From the NCBI GenBank assembly GCA_937868025.1, contig CALMLJ010000332.1, positions 1-14,908 on the forward strand: a DNA stretch of 14,908 nucleotides, in the 5' to 3' direction. This document shows, piece after piece, positions 1 through 6,253 of the stretch. This stretch comes from an uncultured Acidimicrobiaceae bacterium (lineage in GTDB: Bacteria; Actinomycetota; Acidimicrobiia; Acidimicrobiales; Microtrichaceae). The position numbers were made by a program, and so were the translations under genes. Each line of letters opens with the position of its first letter. The first letter of the stretch is position 1. The notes beneath the pieces are model-generated. The model had not been told where the DNA came from, made no database searches, and was given only the letters and a program-made list of their open reading frames with translations.

Positions 1-1029
1 GGCCCCGGCGAGGCGGCACCCTCCTCGCTCACCGGCGCCGTGATCCCGACCGGCCCGCTCGCCGAACTGACGTCCGGGATCGGCGGAGCCCCGTGGGACG
101 TCCTGCGGCTCGACACCGGCTCCACCCTCATCAGCCAGCGTGACCGCGGCGTGATCGCCGAACTCACCCCCGGCGGAACGCTGCGAGACATGGCCACGCT
201 TCCCGGCCCGACCGGTGGCGGCAGCGGCGTCCTCGGCCTCGCGGTCCTGCAGGGCACCGGCGGCACCCCCAGCTATCTCTATGCGTTCCACACGGCCACC
301 GACGACAACCGCGTCGAGCGGGCGCCGATCACGGGCACCCCGGGGTCGTACGGTCTCGGCCCACTCCAACCGATCCTGACGGGCCTTCCCAAGGGCAGCT
401 TCCACGGCGGCGGTCGCATCGGGTTCGGGCCCGACGGGATGCTGTACGTCGCATCCGGCGACGCCTTCGTTTCGTCCAACGCCCAAGACCTCGGGTCGAA
501 CGCCGGCAAGATCCTCCGGATCACGGCGACCGGCGCGGTCCCCGCCGACAACCCGTTCCCGGGCTCCCCCGTCTGGTCATACGGACACCGCAACATCGAA
601 GGGATCGGATGGGGCGCCGACGGGCGCATGTGGGCGAGCGAATTCGGCGAGGACGCGACCGACGAACTCAACCTCATCCAACCGGGCCGCAACTACGGAT
701 GGCCACTCCGCGAAGGCACCACCGGGGTGAGTGACCCCGCGCTGACCGATCCCGTTGCAACGTGGACCGTCGCCGAGGCCAGCCCCGCAGGGATCACCGT
801 GGTCGGCGACACCGTGTTCGTGGCGGCCTTGCGCGGGCGACGCCTCCTGGCCGTCGACGTGTCCGCGTCGCCGGCAACCACGACCTCGCACTTCGTCAAC
901 ACGGTCGGCCGTATCCGCGACGTGACCCCCGGGCCGGGCTCGACGATCTGGGTGCTCACGAGCAACTCCGACGGATTCGGCACACCCCAGGCCGGGGACG
1001 AACGCCTGCTGTCGGTCCCGGTCGGCTGA
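1..1029 (+). CDS. PQQ-dependent sugar dehydrogenase (glucose/sorbosone dehydrogenase family), 5' partial
   Basis: The frame is open from base 1 and ends at TGA 1027-1029, so 342 codons are visible and the N-terminus lies outside the window. The GTG at 40 is an internal codon, not a convincing start. The family forms a six-bladed beta-propeller that oxidises sugars or aldoses with PQQ, usually in the periplasm or on the cell surface. Family motifs are in the right order: FHGGGRIGFGPDGMLYVASGD (His codon 403-405, matching the catalytic His of soluble glucose dehydrogenase), then YGHRNIEGIGW and WASEFGED, then DELNLI and GRNYGWP. The visible start (GEAAPSS) looks like the low-complexity linker that follows a signal or lipoprotein peptide in secreted members. 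The true substrate cannot be told, and many relatives are only annotated as PQQ-dependent sugar dehydrogenase. The gene converges with the next one, 14 bases apart. Confidence 0.9.
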   Translation, partial: GPGEAAPSSLTGAVIPTGPLAELTSGIGGAPWDVLRLDTGSTLISQRDRGVIAELTPGGTLRDMATLPGPTGGGSGVLGLAVLQGTGGTPSYLYAFHTATDDNRVERAPITGTPGSYGLGPLQPILTGLPKGSFHGGGRIGFGPDGMLYVASGDAFVSSNAQDLGSNAGKILRITATGAVPADNPFPGSPVWSYGHRNIEGIGWGADGRMWASEFGEDATDELNLIQPGRNYGWPLREGTTGVSDPALTDPVATWTVAEASPAGITVVGDTVFVAALRGRRLLAVDVSASPATTTSHFVNTVGRIRDVTPGPGSTIWVLTSNSDGFGTPQAGDERLLSVPVG

Positions 1030-1037
1030 AGACCGGG
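1017..1037. terminator. Probable bidirectional terminator hairpin between convergent genes
   Basis: CCCGGTC (1017-1023) and GACCGGG (1031-1037) form a perfect 7-bp stem. The 7-base loop contains the TGA of the sugar dehydrogenase. The hairpin sits across the 3' ends of two convergent genes. There is no T-run, which is common for actinobacterial terminators. Confidence 0.5.
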
Positions 1038-1043
1038 CAGCCG

Positions 1044-2108
1044 CTACTCCACCCGGACGTCGACCACGTACGGCAGGTGGTCGGAGAGCCGGAACCACTC
1101 CGAACCAGCGGCCGCCCAGTCGGCGTCGCTGCGGTTGGGCACGAACGTCGAGGTGACGGTCACCGGCCCACCCTCCGGCCGGAGGACAACGTCGATCCGC
1201 TCTCTGACGCTGAGGTCACGACGCTGCTCCCATGACGTGCACAGCGACAGCAGGTCGCAGCCGAGAAAGTTGTCGTCCTTCGGCCATCCCGATGTGTATC
1301 CGCAGTCACGGACATGCGCCGGGTTCGCGAGCAGGGTCGCCATCGACGTGGGATCGGCGGGAACGGTCGGACACACCGCCGGGTCGACAGCGTTCGGGTG
1401 ATCGTCACCCACCGTGTCGATGAACCGGTACGGGCCCGGCTCGGCCGCCACCGCCCCGGTGAGGAGCCGGTACCCGAAGCTCCCGGGCGTCACGTTGACG
1501 TCGCCGGCGAACAACCAGCGGCGGGCATCCCCGGGGTCGGCCGCGACGATGATCTGCTTGATCGCCCGGATCTGCGCCTCCCGCGACGCCGCGCTCGCTC
1601 CGCCGCCCGCGGTGAGGTGCGAGCCGTACACCCGAAAGGAGCCCGAACCCACGTCGAGGTCGGCCCACACCAGAACACGTCGGACCCCCGGATCGACGCA
1701 GGACTCGCCGACGTGGGTTCCACCGCTCCCGACGACCGCGATCGACGTCCGCACGAGGATCGCCACACCTTCCGGGTTGCCCTTGGCGTCGCACTCCCAG
1801 GTCCGGTACGACGCGAGCGCGTACGGCGTCGTCGTTCGACCGAGGAGGGCCGACACGTCATCGCCCTGCGCCTCTTGGAGGACCACCACATCGGGCCGGA
1901 GCTGGTCGAGTCGGGCCGCCCACCCCGCCCACTCGTCGAACACGTTCCCGTCGGCCTGGGCGCCGAGCAGGTTGTACGTCATAACCCGCACCCCGTCCGG
2001 CGCCGGCGTCGGCTCCAATCGCTCAGGCGGAGAGGACGGCACGCAGGCAGCGACGACCACCGCGAGCCCTGCGCCGATCGTCGCCCGCATACCCCGCAAT
2101 CGCGCCAT
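1044..2108 (-). CDS. Endonuclease/exonuclease/phosphatase-fold lipoprotein
   Basis: A 354-aa protein. I chose the ATG at 2108 because a GGAG lies about 9 bases upstream and the signal peptide then starts cleanly; a TTG at 2150 would add 14 Arg-rich residues. Residues 7-21 are hydrophobic and end in VVAAC, a lipobox with Cys22, so export and lipid anchoring are likely. The mature part has the metal-dependent EEP motifs: MTYNLL (Asn46), VVVLQEA (Glu79), GSHLTAG (His164), FAGDVN (Asp203, Asn205), RIDVVL (304-309) and the terminal SDHLPYVVDV (Asp343, His344). The family includes DNase I-like nucleases, sphingomyelinases and inositol phosphatases, so the substrate is open; an extracellular nuclease or phosphodiesterase is the reasonable guess. 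Several Cys in the mature part (106, 137, 246, 269, 284, 290) would allow disulfides outside the cell. The nearest gene upstream on this strand is a possible small ORF 49 bases away. Confidence 0.88.
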   Translation of the reverse strand: MARLRGMRATIGAGLAVVVAACVPSSPPERLEPTPAPDGVRVMTYNLLGAQADGNVFDEWAGWAARLDQLRPDVVVLQEAQGDDVSALLGRTTTPYALASYRTWECDAKGNPEGVAILVRTSIAVVGSGGTHVGESCVDPGVRRVLVWADLDVGSGSFRVYGSHLTAGGGASAASREAQIRAIKQIIVAADPGDARRWLFAGDVNVTPGSFGYRLLTGAVAAEPGPYRFIDTVGDDHPNAVDPAVCPTVPADPTSMATLLANPAHVRDCGYTSGWPKDDNFLGCDLLSLCTSWEQRRDLSVRERIDVVLRPEGGPVTVTSTFVPNRSDADWAAAGSEWFRLSDHLPYVVDVRVE

Positions 2109-2157
2109 CGGCGTTCTCCGTTCGTTCGTGGAGCGCCTGCGGCTCCTCAACGACGGC

Positions 2158-2295
2158 TCAACCGTAGGTGCGGCGCCGTGTCACCGCGTGATCGCAGCGC
2201 TCCTCGGAGTCGTCGGTCTCCTCCCGATCGATCGACGTGCACCACACCAGCCGGGTCGACCGCGGCCCGCGACAGCGGATCAGTCCTCGTCTCAT
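2158..2295 (-). CDS. Possible small ORF, 45 aa, unknown function (or leader peptide)
   Basis: An ATG at 2295 is preceded by GAGGAA (2303-2308 on the + strand) with a 7-base spacer, one of the best Shine-Dalgarno matches in the window. The ORF runs to TGA at 2158-2160, leaving 49 bases to the ATG of the nuclease-like lipoprotein, so both could share a transcript. The peptide is charged, with Arg-rich ends (MRRGLIRCRG at the start, TRRRTYG at the end), an acidic middle (DREETDDSEE), three Cys (8, 19, 34) and no membrane segment. Roughly four fifths of its third codon positions are G or C, weaker than in neighbouring genes. I do not recognise it. It could be a real small protein, a leader peptide or chance. 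Confidence 0.35.
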   Translation of the reverse strand: MRRGLIRCRGPRSTRLVWCTSIDREETDDSEERCDHAVTRRRTYG

Positions 2296-2328
2296 GTCGT
2301 TGTTCCTCGGATCCCGCGACATCCCTGC

Positions 2329-2348
2329 CGATGCCTGCCCCGGCATCG
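2329..2348. other. Small hairpin in the divergent gap
   Basis: CGATGCC (2329-2335) and GGCATCG (2342-2348) pair perfectly around a 6-base loop. On the minus strand it lies upstream of the small ORF's ribosome binding site. No T-run follows, so its role (5' UTR structure or operator) is unknown. Confidence 0.3.
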
Positions 2349-2405
2349 ATCGTCGCGTCCAGTCATTGGATGTCCGACGCACCGGTGTGACATTTCGTTC
2401 CGGAA

Positions 2406-2421
2406 AATTCTCGAATTCTCC
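2406..2421 (+). promoter_or_regulatory. Tandem 8-mer repeat upstream of the MTHFR promoter
   Basis: AATTCTCG (2406-2413) and AATTCTCC (2414-2421) are adjacent near-identical 8-mers in an unusually AT-rich patch. They end 27 bases before the putative -10 box at 2449, just upstream of where a -35 would fall. This suggests an activator or repressor site but shows nothing about which protein. Confidence 0.35.
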
Positions 2422-2448
2422 GAATCCGGTCACCGTCGTGATGCTCCC

Positions 2449-2454
2449 TACACT
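2449..2454 (+). promoter_or_regulatory. -10 box of a probable leaderless promoter for the MTHFR gene
   Basis: TACACT fits the actinobacterial -10 consensus TANNNT and ends 7 bases before the ATG at 2462, so transcription would start at or next to the A of the start codon. No Shine-Dalgarno is present between box and ATG. No good -35 hexamer is visible. Confidence 0.55.
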
Positions 2455-2461
2455 TCCCGCC

Positions 2462-3226
2462 ATGGATGAGCACCCGTTCGAGGTGATCTGCGAGATCGAG
2501 CCGGCGACGCGCCCCGACCTGATGCACGTTCGCCACCAGGTCGGCCTCATGAGCGAGGTCGCCGACACGTTCCTGGTCCCCGACAACCACATCGGTCGCG
2601 CCACCGTGTCGTCGATCGCCGTGGCCCACGAAGTTGCCCAGATGGGCGGGCAGGCGATCGCCTGCTTGAACGCCCGCGACCGCAACGTCCTGGGCTTCCG
2701 ACGCGACCTCCTCACCGCAGCCGCCTACGGGGTCGACGACTTCCTGTTCGTCTACGGGGACCGCCCCGAATCCGGATCGAGGTCCGACGACCTCACCGTC
2801 CGCAGCATGATCGCCGAGGCCCGGGCCGCGACCGAGGCCGACGGGATGGGTGGTCCGGTGCGCATCGGGGTGGCCACCGGGTTGGGCCGCGTTCCGACGT
2901 GGAAACTCGAGGCCGACCGGCTGTTCGCCCAGGTGTCGTTCTCCGTCGACGCGTTGGCCGACTGGCGCTCGACCGTCGAGTTCCGCGGCAAGGTCTACGC
3001 AGGTGTCATGGTCGTCGCCAGCGCGGCGATGGCCCGGAAGCTGTCGGCCGACATCCCCCAGCTCGCCGTCCCCGACGACGTCGTCGCCAGGGTCGAGGCC
3101 GACCCCGACGCCGGCGTGGAGATCGCCGCCCGCCTCGTCGAGGACATCCGGGAGTCCGGCGCCTTCGACGGCGTCCACCTCGTTCCGGTCAGCCGCTACC
3201 GCCAACTGGCGGCGCGGCTCGCCTGA
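2462..3226 (+). CDS. metF: Methylenetetrahydrofolate reductase, short actinobacterial type
   Basis: A 254-aa protein of the MTHFR TIM-barrel family, which reduces 5,10-methylene-THF to 5-methyl-THF for methionine synthesis. I start it at ATG 2462 because the -10 box TACACT sits 7 bases upstream; the frame stays open further up but that stretch looks non-coding. Landmarks: EIEP at 11-14, where Glu11 aligns with the catalytic Glu28 of E. coli MetF; ACLNARDRN at 67-75; VYGDRP at 97-102, the counterpart of the ALRGD flavin loop with Asp100 kept but Arg replaced by Tyr; QVSFSVD at 157-163, matching the folate-contacting Gln region; and a final strand GVHLVPVSR. It is about 40 residues shorter than E. 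coli MetF. Short mycobacterial MTHFRs have been reported to be NADH-dependent and to lack flavin, and this could be the same type. Its stop overlaps the next start (TGATG). Confidence 0.83.
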   Translation: MDEHPFEVICEIEPATRPDLMHVRHQVGLMSEVADTFLVPDNHIGRATVSSIAVAHEVAQMGGQAIACLNARDRNVLGFRRDLLTAAAYGVDDFLFVYGDRPESGSRSDDLTVRSMIAEARAATEADGMGGPVRIGVATGLGRVPTWKLEADRLFAQVSFSVDALADWRSTVEFRGKVYAGVMVVASAAMARKLSADIPQLAVPDDVVARVEADPDAGVEIAARLVEDIRESGAFDGVHLVPVSRYRQLAARLA

Positions 3227-3723
3227 TGCCGATGGCCACCGACGCCCCACCGACGCCCGGTTCGATCGCCGCCCGGCTCGGCGCCGCCTTCATCGACTTC
3301 GTCGCCATCGCGCTGTTGTTGAGCCTCGCGTCGCAGGCATGGACGACCACCAGCGTCGAGAACGGGGTCACCGTCGAGCGGCCGGCCACGGCCGCGTACA
3401 TCTTCGCGTTGGGCCTGCGCGCCGCCTACGACATCGTCGGGGTCGGCCGGTGGGGCACCACGATCGGCAAGCGGCTCGCCCGCCTCGGCGTCGTGGCCAC
3501 CGACGTAACGCGGGCCGGCTGGTGGCGCGCCGTGGTGCGGTTCGTCGTTGCCAACGCCGCATGGTCACTGGCGTGGTTCGCCCCGAAGAGCTGGTCGCCG
3601 GCCTCGGGCTGGGCATGCCTGGTCGTCCTGCTCGCCGTCTACGCGCCCGTGCTCGCGGACGACCGGCGACGAGGCCTCCACGACCGCGCCGCTGGCACGA
3701 TCGTCGCCGCGAGACCGGCTTGA
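3226..3723 (+). CDS. RDD family membrane protein
   Basis: A 165-aa protein whose ATG (3226) overlaps the MTHFR stop as TGATG, implying translational coupling; an ATG at 3232 is a close alternative. The RDD hallmarks are present: RLGAAFIDFV at 17-26 opening the first membrane helix, GTTIGKRLARLGVV at 77-90, and the C-terminal DDRRRGLHDRAAGTIV at 145-160. About four membrane helices can be seen (roughly 18-35, 57-75, 104-118 and 127-143). RDD proteins are poorly understood, and some have been linked to ion transport. The pairing with a folate enzyme gives no obvious functional clue. Confidence 0.85.
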   Translation: MPMATDAPPTPGSIAARLGAAFIDFVAIALLLSLASQAWTTTSVENGVTVERPATAAYIFALGLRAAYDIVGVGRWGTTIGKRLARLGVVATDVTRAGWWRAVVRFVVANAAWSLAWFAPKSWSPASGWACLVVLLAVYAPVLADDRRRGLHDRAAGTIVAARPA

Positions 3724-3750
3724 GTCGAACGCACGATCGGCGCCCGAGGT

Positions 3751-3780
3751 AACGGGCAGAAGAACGGCACGATGCCCGTT
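3751..3780. repeat. Inverted repeat overlapping the liv promoter
   Basis: AACGGGCA (3751-3758) and TGCCCGTT (3773-3780) are perfect 8-base inverted repeats 14 bases apart. A partial third copy, AACGGCA, lies in the spacer. The right arm runs into the candidate -35 TTGCTG (3779-3784), so it could be an operator for the transporter operon. It could equally be a weak terminator for the RDD gene. Confidence 0.4.
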
Positions 3781-3806
3781 GCTGTCCGCAACATGTCAAC
3801 TACTGT
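3779..3806 (+). promoter_or_regulatory. Candidate promoter of the liv operon
   Basis: TTGCTG (3779-3784) and TACTGT (3801-3806) are separated by 16 bases and fit a sigma-70-type TTGNNN / TANNNT promoter. Transcription would begin near 3813, giving a 5' UTR of about 50 bases that includes a run of seven G (3818-3824). This placement excludes the in-frame ATGs at 3772 and 3793 as starts of livG. Confidence 0.5.
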
Positions 3807-3864
3807 GAACGGCGCCCGGGGGGGACCAACGTTGCTCCCTCCATGTCGAGAGAAGGTGGATGGG

Positions 3865-4635
3865 TTGGCGCTGCTCGAGGTCTCCGACATCGGCGTCCGC
3901 TTCGGTGGAGTCGTCGCGCTGGCCGGCCTCTCGTTCACGATCGACGAGGGTCAGGTGTGTGCCCTCATCGGGCCCAACGGCGCCGGCAAGACCACGCTCT
4001 TCAACGTGGTCAGCCGCCTCTACGAGCCGAACGAAGGCTCCGTCCGCTTCGCCGATGTCGACCTCCTCGGCCTCGCGCCCCACCGCATTGCGCCCCTCGG
4101 CATCGCCCGCAGCTTCCAGAACCTGGCGCTCGTTCCCGGCCTGTCGGTGCTCGACAACGTCATCATCGGATCGCACTCCCGCACCACCGGCGGCTTCTGG
4201 GCAGCGGCGCTGTGGGTTCCCCTGCTCCGCCAGGAACGCCGCGTCCGTGCGCGGGCCATGGAGATCCTCGACGGTCTCCAACTCGCCCACCTGGCGGCGC
4301 GTCCCTGCGCCGGGCTGCCCTACGGCACGCTGAAGCGCATCGAGATCGCCCGCTCGTTGATGGCGGAGCCCCGCCTCCTCCTGCTCGACGAACCGGCGAG
4401 CGGGCTCACCCACGGCGAGGTCGACGAGCTCGGCGACGTCATCCTCGCCCTTCGCGAGGAGCACTCGCTCACCGTGCTGCTGGTCGAACACCACATGGGC
4501 ATGGTCATGCGCATCTCCGACAAGGTGGTCGTGATGGAACTCGGCCAGAAGATCGCCGAAGGCACGCCGTCGGAGGTCCAGGCCAACCCCCGGGTCATCG
4601 CCGCCTACCTCGGCGAACCGGTGGAGGAACACTGA
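3865..4635 (+). CDS. livG: Branched-chain amino-acid/amide ABC transporter ATPase, LivG type
   Basis: A 256-aa cytoplasmic ATPase of the HAAT family. The start is probably TTG 3865, because AAGGTGG (3853-3859) sits 5 bases upstream and the protein then begins LALLEV, parallel to MALLEV of the next gene; GTG 3856 is the alternative. Motifs in order: Walker A GPNGAGKT, Q-loop SFQN, the LivG-type signature LPYGTLKR in place of LSGGQ, Walker B LLLLDEPASG, and the H-loop His in LLVEHH. The insertion after the Q-loop (TTGGFWAAALW) and the C-terminal IAAYLGE are LivG features. It ends at a TGATG overlap with livF, so the two ATPases are coupled and probably form the heterodimer that drives LivH/LivM. 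Confidence 0.9.
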   Translation: MALLEVSDIGVRFGGVVALAGLSFTIDEGQVCALIGPNGAGKTTLFNVVSRLYEPNEGSVRFADVDLLGLAPHRIAPLGIARSFQNLALVPGLSVLDNVIIGSHSRTTGGFWAAALWVPLLRQERRVRARAMEILDGLQLAHLAARPCAGLPYGTLKRIEIARSLMAEPRLLLLDEPASGLTHGEVDELGDVILALREEHSLTVLLVEHHMGMVMRISDKVVVMELGQKIAEGTPSEVQANPRVIAAYLGEPVEEH

Positions 4636-5342
4636 TGGCGCTCCTCGAGGTGTCGGGCCTCACCGCCGGCTACGGCATCGTCCAGGTGCTGTTCGGACTC
4701 GACTTCACCGTCGACGCCGGCGAGGCCGTGGTCATCCTGGGAGCGAACGGCTCGGGCAAGACGACCACCCTCCGCGCCGTCTGCGGCATGATCGACTCGG
4801 CCGGCGAAGTGCTCCTGGACGGTCAACGGGTGACGAACCAGCGTCCCGACCAGCTGCTCCGCTCCGGCGTCGCGCACGTTCCCCAGGGCCGCGGCACCAT
4901 CGTCGACCTGAGCGTCGAGGAGAACCTCCGGATCGGTGCCTACACCCGCGCACCCAAGGACGTCGACGCCGACATCGGCCGGTGGTACGAGGTGTTCCCG
5001 CGGCTCGGCGAACGTCGGGACCAGGCTGCCGGCTCGATGAGCGGCGGCGAACAGCAGATGCTCGCGATCGCCCGGGCGTTCATGAGCCGGCCTCGCCTCG
5101 TGCTCCTCGACGAGCCGTCGCTCGGTCTCGCCCCGATCGTGACCCGCGAAGTCTTCGACCGTGTCGGCCAGCTCGTCAGCGAGACCGGCACGGCGGTCCT
5201 GCTCGTCGAACAGAACGCCAACCTGGCACTCGAGTTCGCCTCCCGTGCGTACGTCCTCGAGGCGGGAAAGATCGTCAACTCGGGTTCGTCCGCCGAACTC
5301 CACGGCGACGAGTCGATCCGCAAGGCCTACCTCGGGAGCTGA
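4635..5342 (+). CDS. livF: Branched-chain amino-acid/amide ABC transporter ATPase, LivF type
   Basis: A 235-aa ATPase starting at ATG 4635, overlapping the livG stop, with GGAGG at 4623-4627 and a 7-base spacer. Motifs: Walker A GANGSGKT, Q-loop region VPQGRG, signature MSGGEQQ, Walker B LVLLDEPSLGL and H-loop LLVEQN. The order GYG near the N-terminus, PQGR, and LLVEQNANLAL is diagnostic of LivF rather than LivG. The length is normal for the family. It is the second ATPase of the transporter, and a 26-base gap leads to livH. Confidence 0.93.
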   Translation: MALLEVSGLTAGYGIVQVLFGLDFTVDAGEAVVILGANGSGKTTTLRAVCGMIDSAGEVLLDGQRVTNQRPDQLLRSGVAHVPQGRGTIVDLSVEENLRIGAYTRAPKDVDADIGRWYEVFPRLGERRDQAAGSMSGGEQQMLAIARAFMSRPRLVLLDEPSLGLAPIVTREVFDRVGQLVSETGTAVLLVEQNANLALEFASRAYVLEAGKIVNSGSSAELHGDESIRKAYLGS

Positions 5343-5368
5343 TGTGACTGCGATTCCCGGGAGCACCC

Positions 5369-6253
5369 GTGTCTGAGTTCCTCCGTTACCTCTATATCGG
5401 CCTCGGCAACGGCGCGATCTACGCCATGCTCGGCCTCGGCCTCGTCGTGATCTACCGCTCGACCGGCCTGCTCAACTTCGCCCAGGGCGAAATGGCAATG
5501 TTCGCCACGTTCATCGTCTGGATGCTCCACGACGCCGGGCTGCCGCTGTGGCTCGCGCTCCTCGGTGGCATGGTCGGAGGCTTCCTCATCGGCGCCATCG
5601 TCCACCAGGTGGTGGTCAAGCCGGTCGGTGATCCCCACCAGAAGCCGCTGGCCGTGGTCATCGTCACCATCGGCATGTTCCTCGGCTTCAACGCCCTCGC
5701 CAAACTCATCTGGGGCTCCGACGACAAGACCTTCGTCAACCTCTTCGGCAGCGGTGGCCTCAACCTGTTCGGCACCGAGATGGCGTGGCAGAAGATCGGG
5801 GCGCTCGCCGTCCTCGGCGTGGAAGCGCTGCTGTTCTGGCTGCTGTTCCAGCGCACGAAGATGGGGCTGGCGATGCGCTCGGTGGCGTCGAACCCCGAGT
5901 CGTCCGCACTGTGCGGCATCCCGGTCAACCGCATCCTCATGGTCGGCTGGGGTCTCGCCGCGGCCATCGGGGCCGTCGCCGGCACGTTCACGGCGCCGAT
6001 CGGTTCGCTCAGCTCGAACCTGATGCAGCTCCCCCTCATCTACGCGTTCGCCGCCATCACGCTCGGCGGATTCGACTCGTTCGTCGGGGCGATCGTCGGC
6101 GGCCTCTTGGTCGGCATCCTCACCGACGTCGTCCCCCGCTACGTGTCGGCCTTCGAGAAGATGTCCCTGGCCCCGGCCTTCATCCTGATCCTCGTGGTGC
6201 TGCTCGTTCGACCCGAGGGCATCTTCGGCCAACGGAAGGTGAGTCGGGTATGA
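5369..6253 (+). CDS. livH: Branched-chain amino-acid/amide ABC transporter permease, LivH type
   Basis: A 294-aa membrane protein starting at GTG 5369, with GGGAG 5 bases upstream. It has about eight hydrophobic helices. The N-terminal GLGNGAIYAMLGLGLVVIYRS, the NFAQGEMAM motif and the cytoplasmic coupling stretch MGLAMRSVASNPESSALCGI (about 170-189) are typical of LivH. The C-terminal ALIV-rich helices end in VRPEGIFG, as in most members. It pairs with LivM to form the membrane pore. Its TGA overlaps the livM ATG (ATGA), so translation is coupled. Confidence 0.93.
   Translation: MSEFLRYLYIGLGNGAIYAMLGLGLVVIYRSTGLLNFAQGEMAMFATFIVWMLHDAGLPLWLALLGGMVGGFLIGAIVHQVVVKPVGDPHQKPLAVVIVTIGMFLGFNALAKLIWGSDDKTFVNLFGSGGLNLFGTEMAWQKIGALAVLGVEALLFWLLFQRTKMGLAMRSVASNPESSALCGIPVNRILMVGWGLAAAIGAVAGTFTAPIGSLSSNLMQLPLIYAFAAITLGGFDSFVGAIVGGLLVGILTDVVPRYVSAFEKMSLAPAFILILVVLLVRPEGIFGQRKVSRV

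Larger units (their letters stand above)
2109..2461. other. Divergent intergenic region with regulatory signals
   Basis: This 353-base gap separates the leftward nuclease-like lipoprotein from the rightward MTHFR. It holds a possible small leftward ORF (2158-2295), a 7-bp hairpin with a 6-base loop at 2329-2348, an AT-rich patch at about 2388-2425 that stands out in this GC-rich window, tandem 8-mers at 2406-2421 and a -10-like box at 2449-2454. I recognise no riboswitch consensus in it. Confidence 0.6.

Noticed and set aside
2329..2348. Riboswitch (SAM, B12 or THF type) ahead of the MTHFR gene
   Set aside because: Only a simple hairpin is present, none of the conserved riboswitch cores can be recognised, and the MTHFR mRNA appears leaderless.
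2237..2461. N-terminal extension of the MTHFR reading frame
   Set aside because: The frame is open, but the translated stretch is not MTHFR-like, overlaps the AT-rich regulatory patch and lies upstream of the -10 box at 2449.
3804..3819. CRP site at the liv promoter starting with TGTGA
   Set aside because: The left half is perfect but there is no matching right half at the required spacing.
3772..3864. Earlier ATG starts for livG at 3772 and 3793
   Set aside because: They precede the predicted transcription start near 3813 and add residues with no family similarity; TTG 3865 has a good ribosome binding site and aligns with the livF N-terminus.
3796..4632. Long open frame on the minus strand opposite livG (and similar ones opposite livF, livH, livM, rlmB and ispDF)
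   Set aside because: High GC makes stop codons rare in shadow frames; these translations are low-complexity and the opposite strand encodes clear families.
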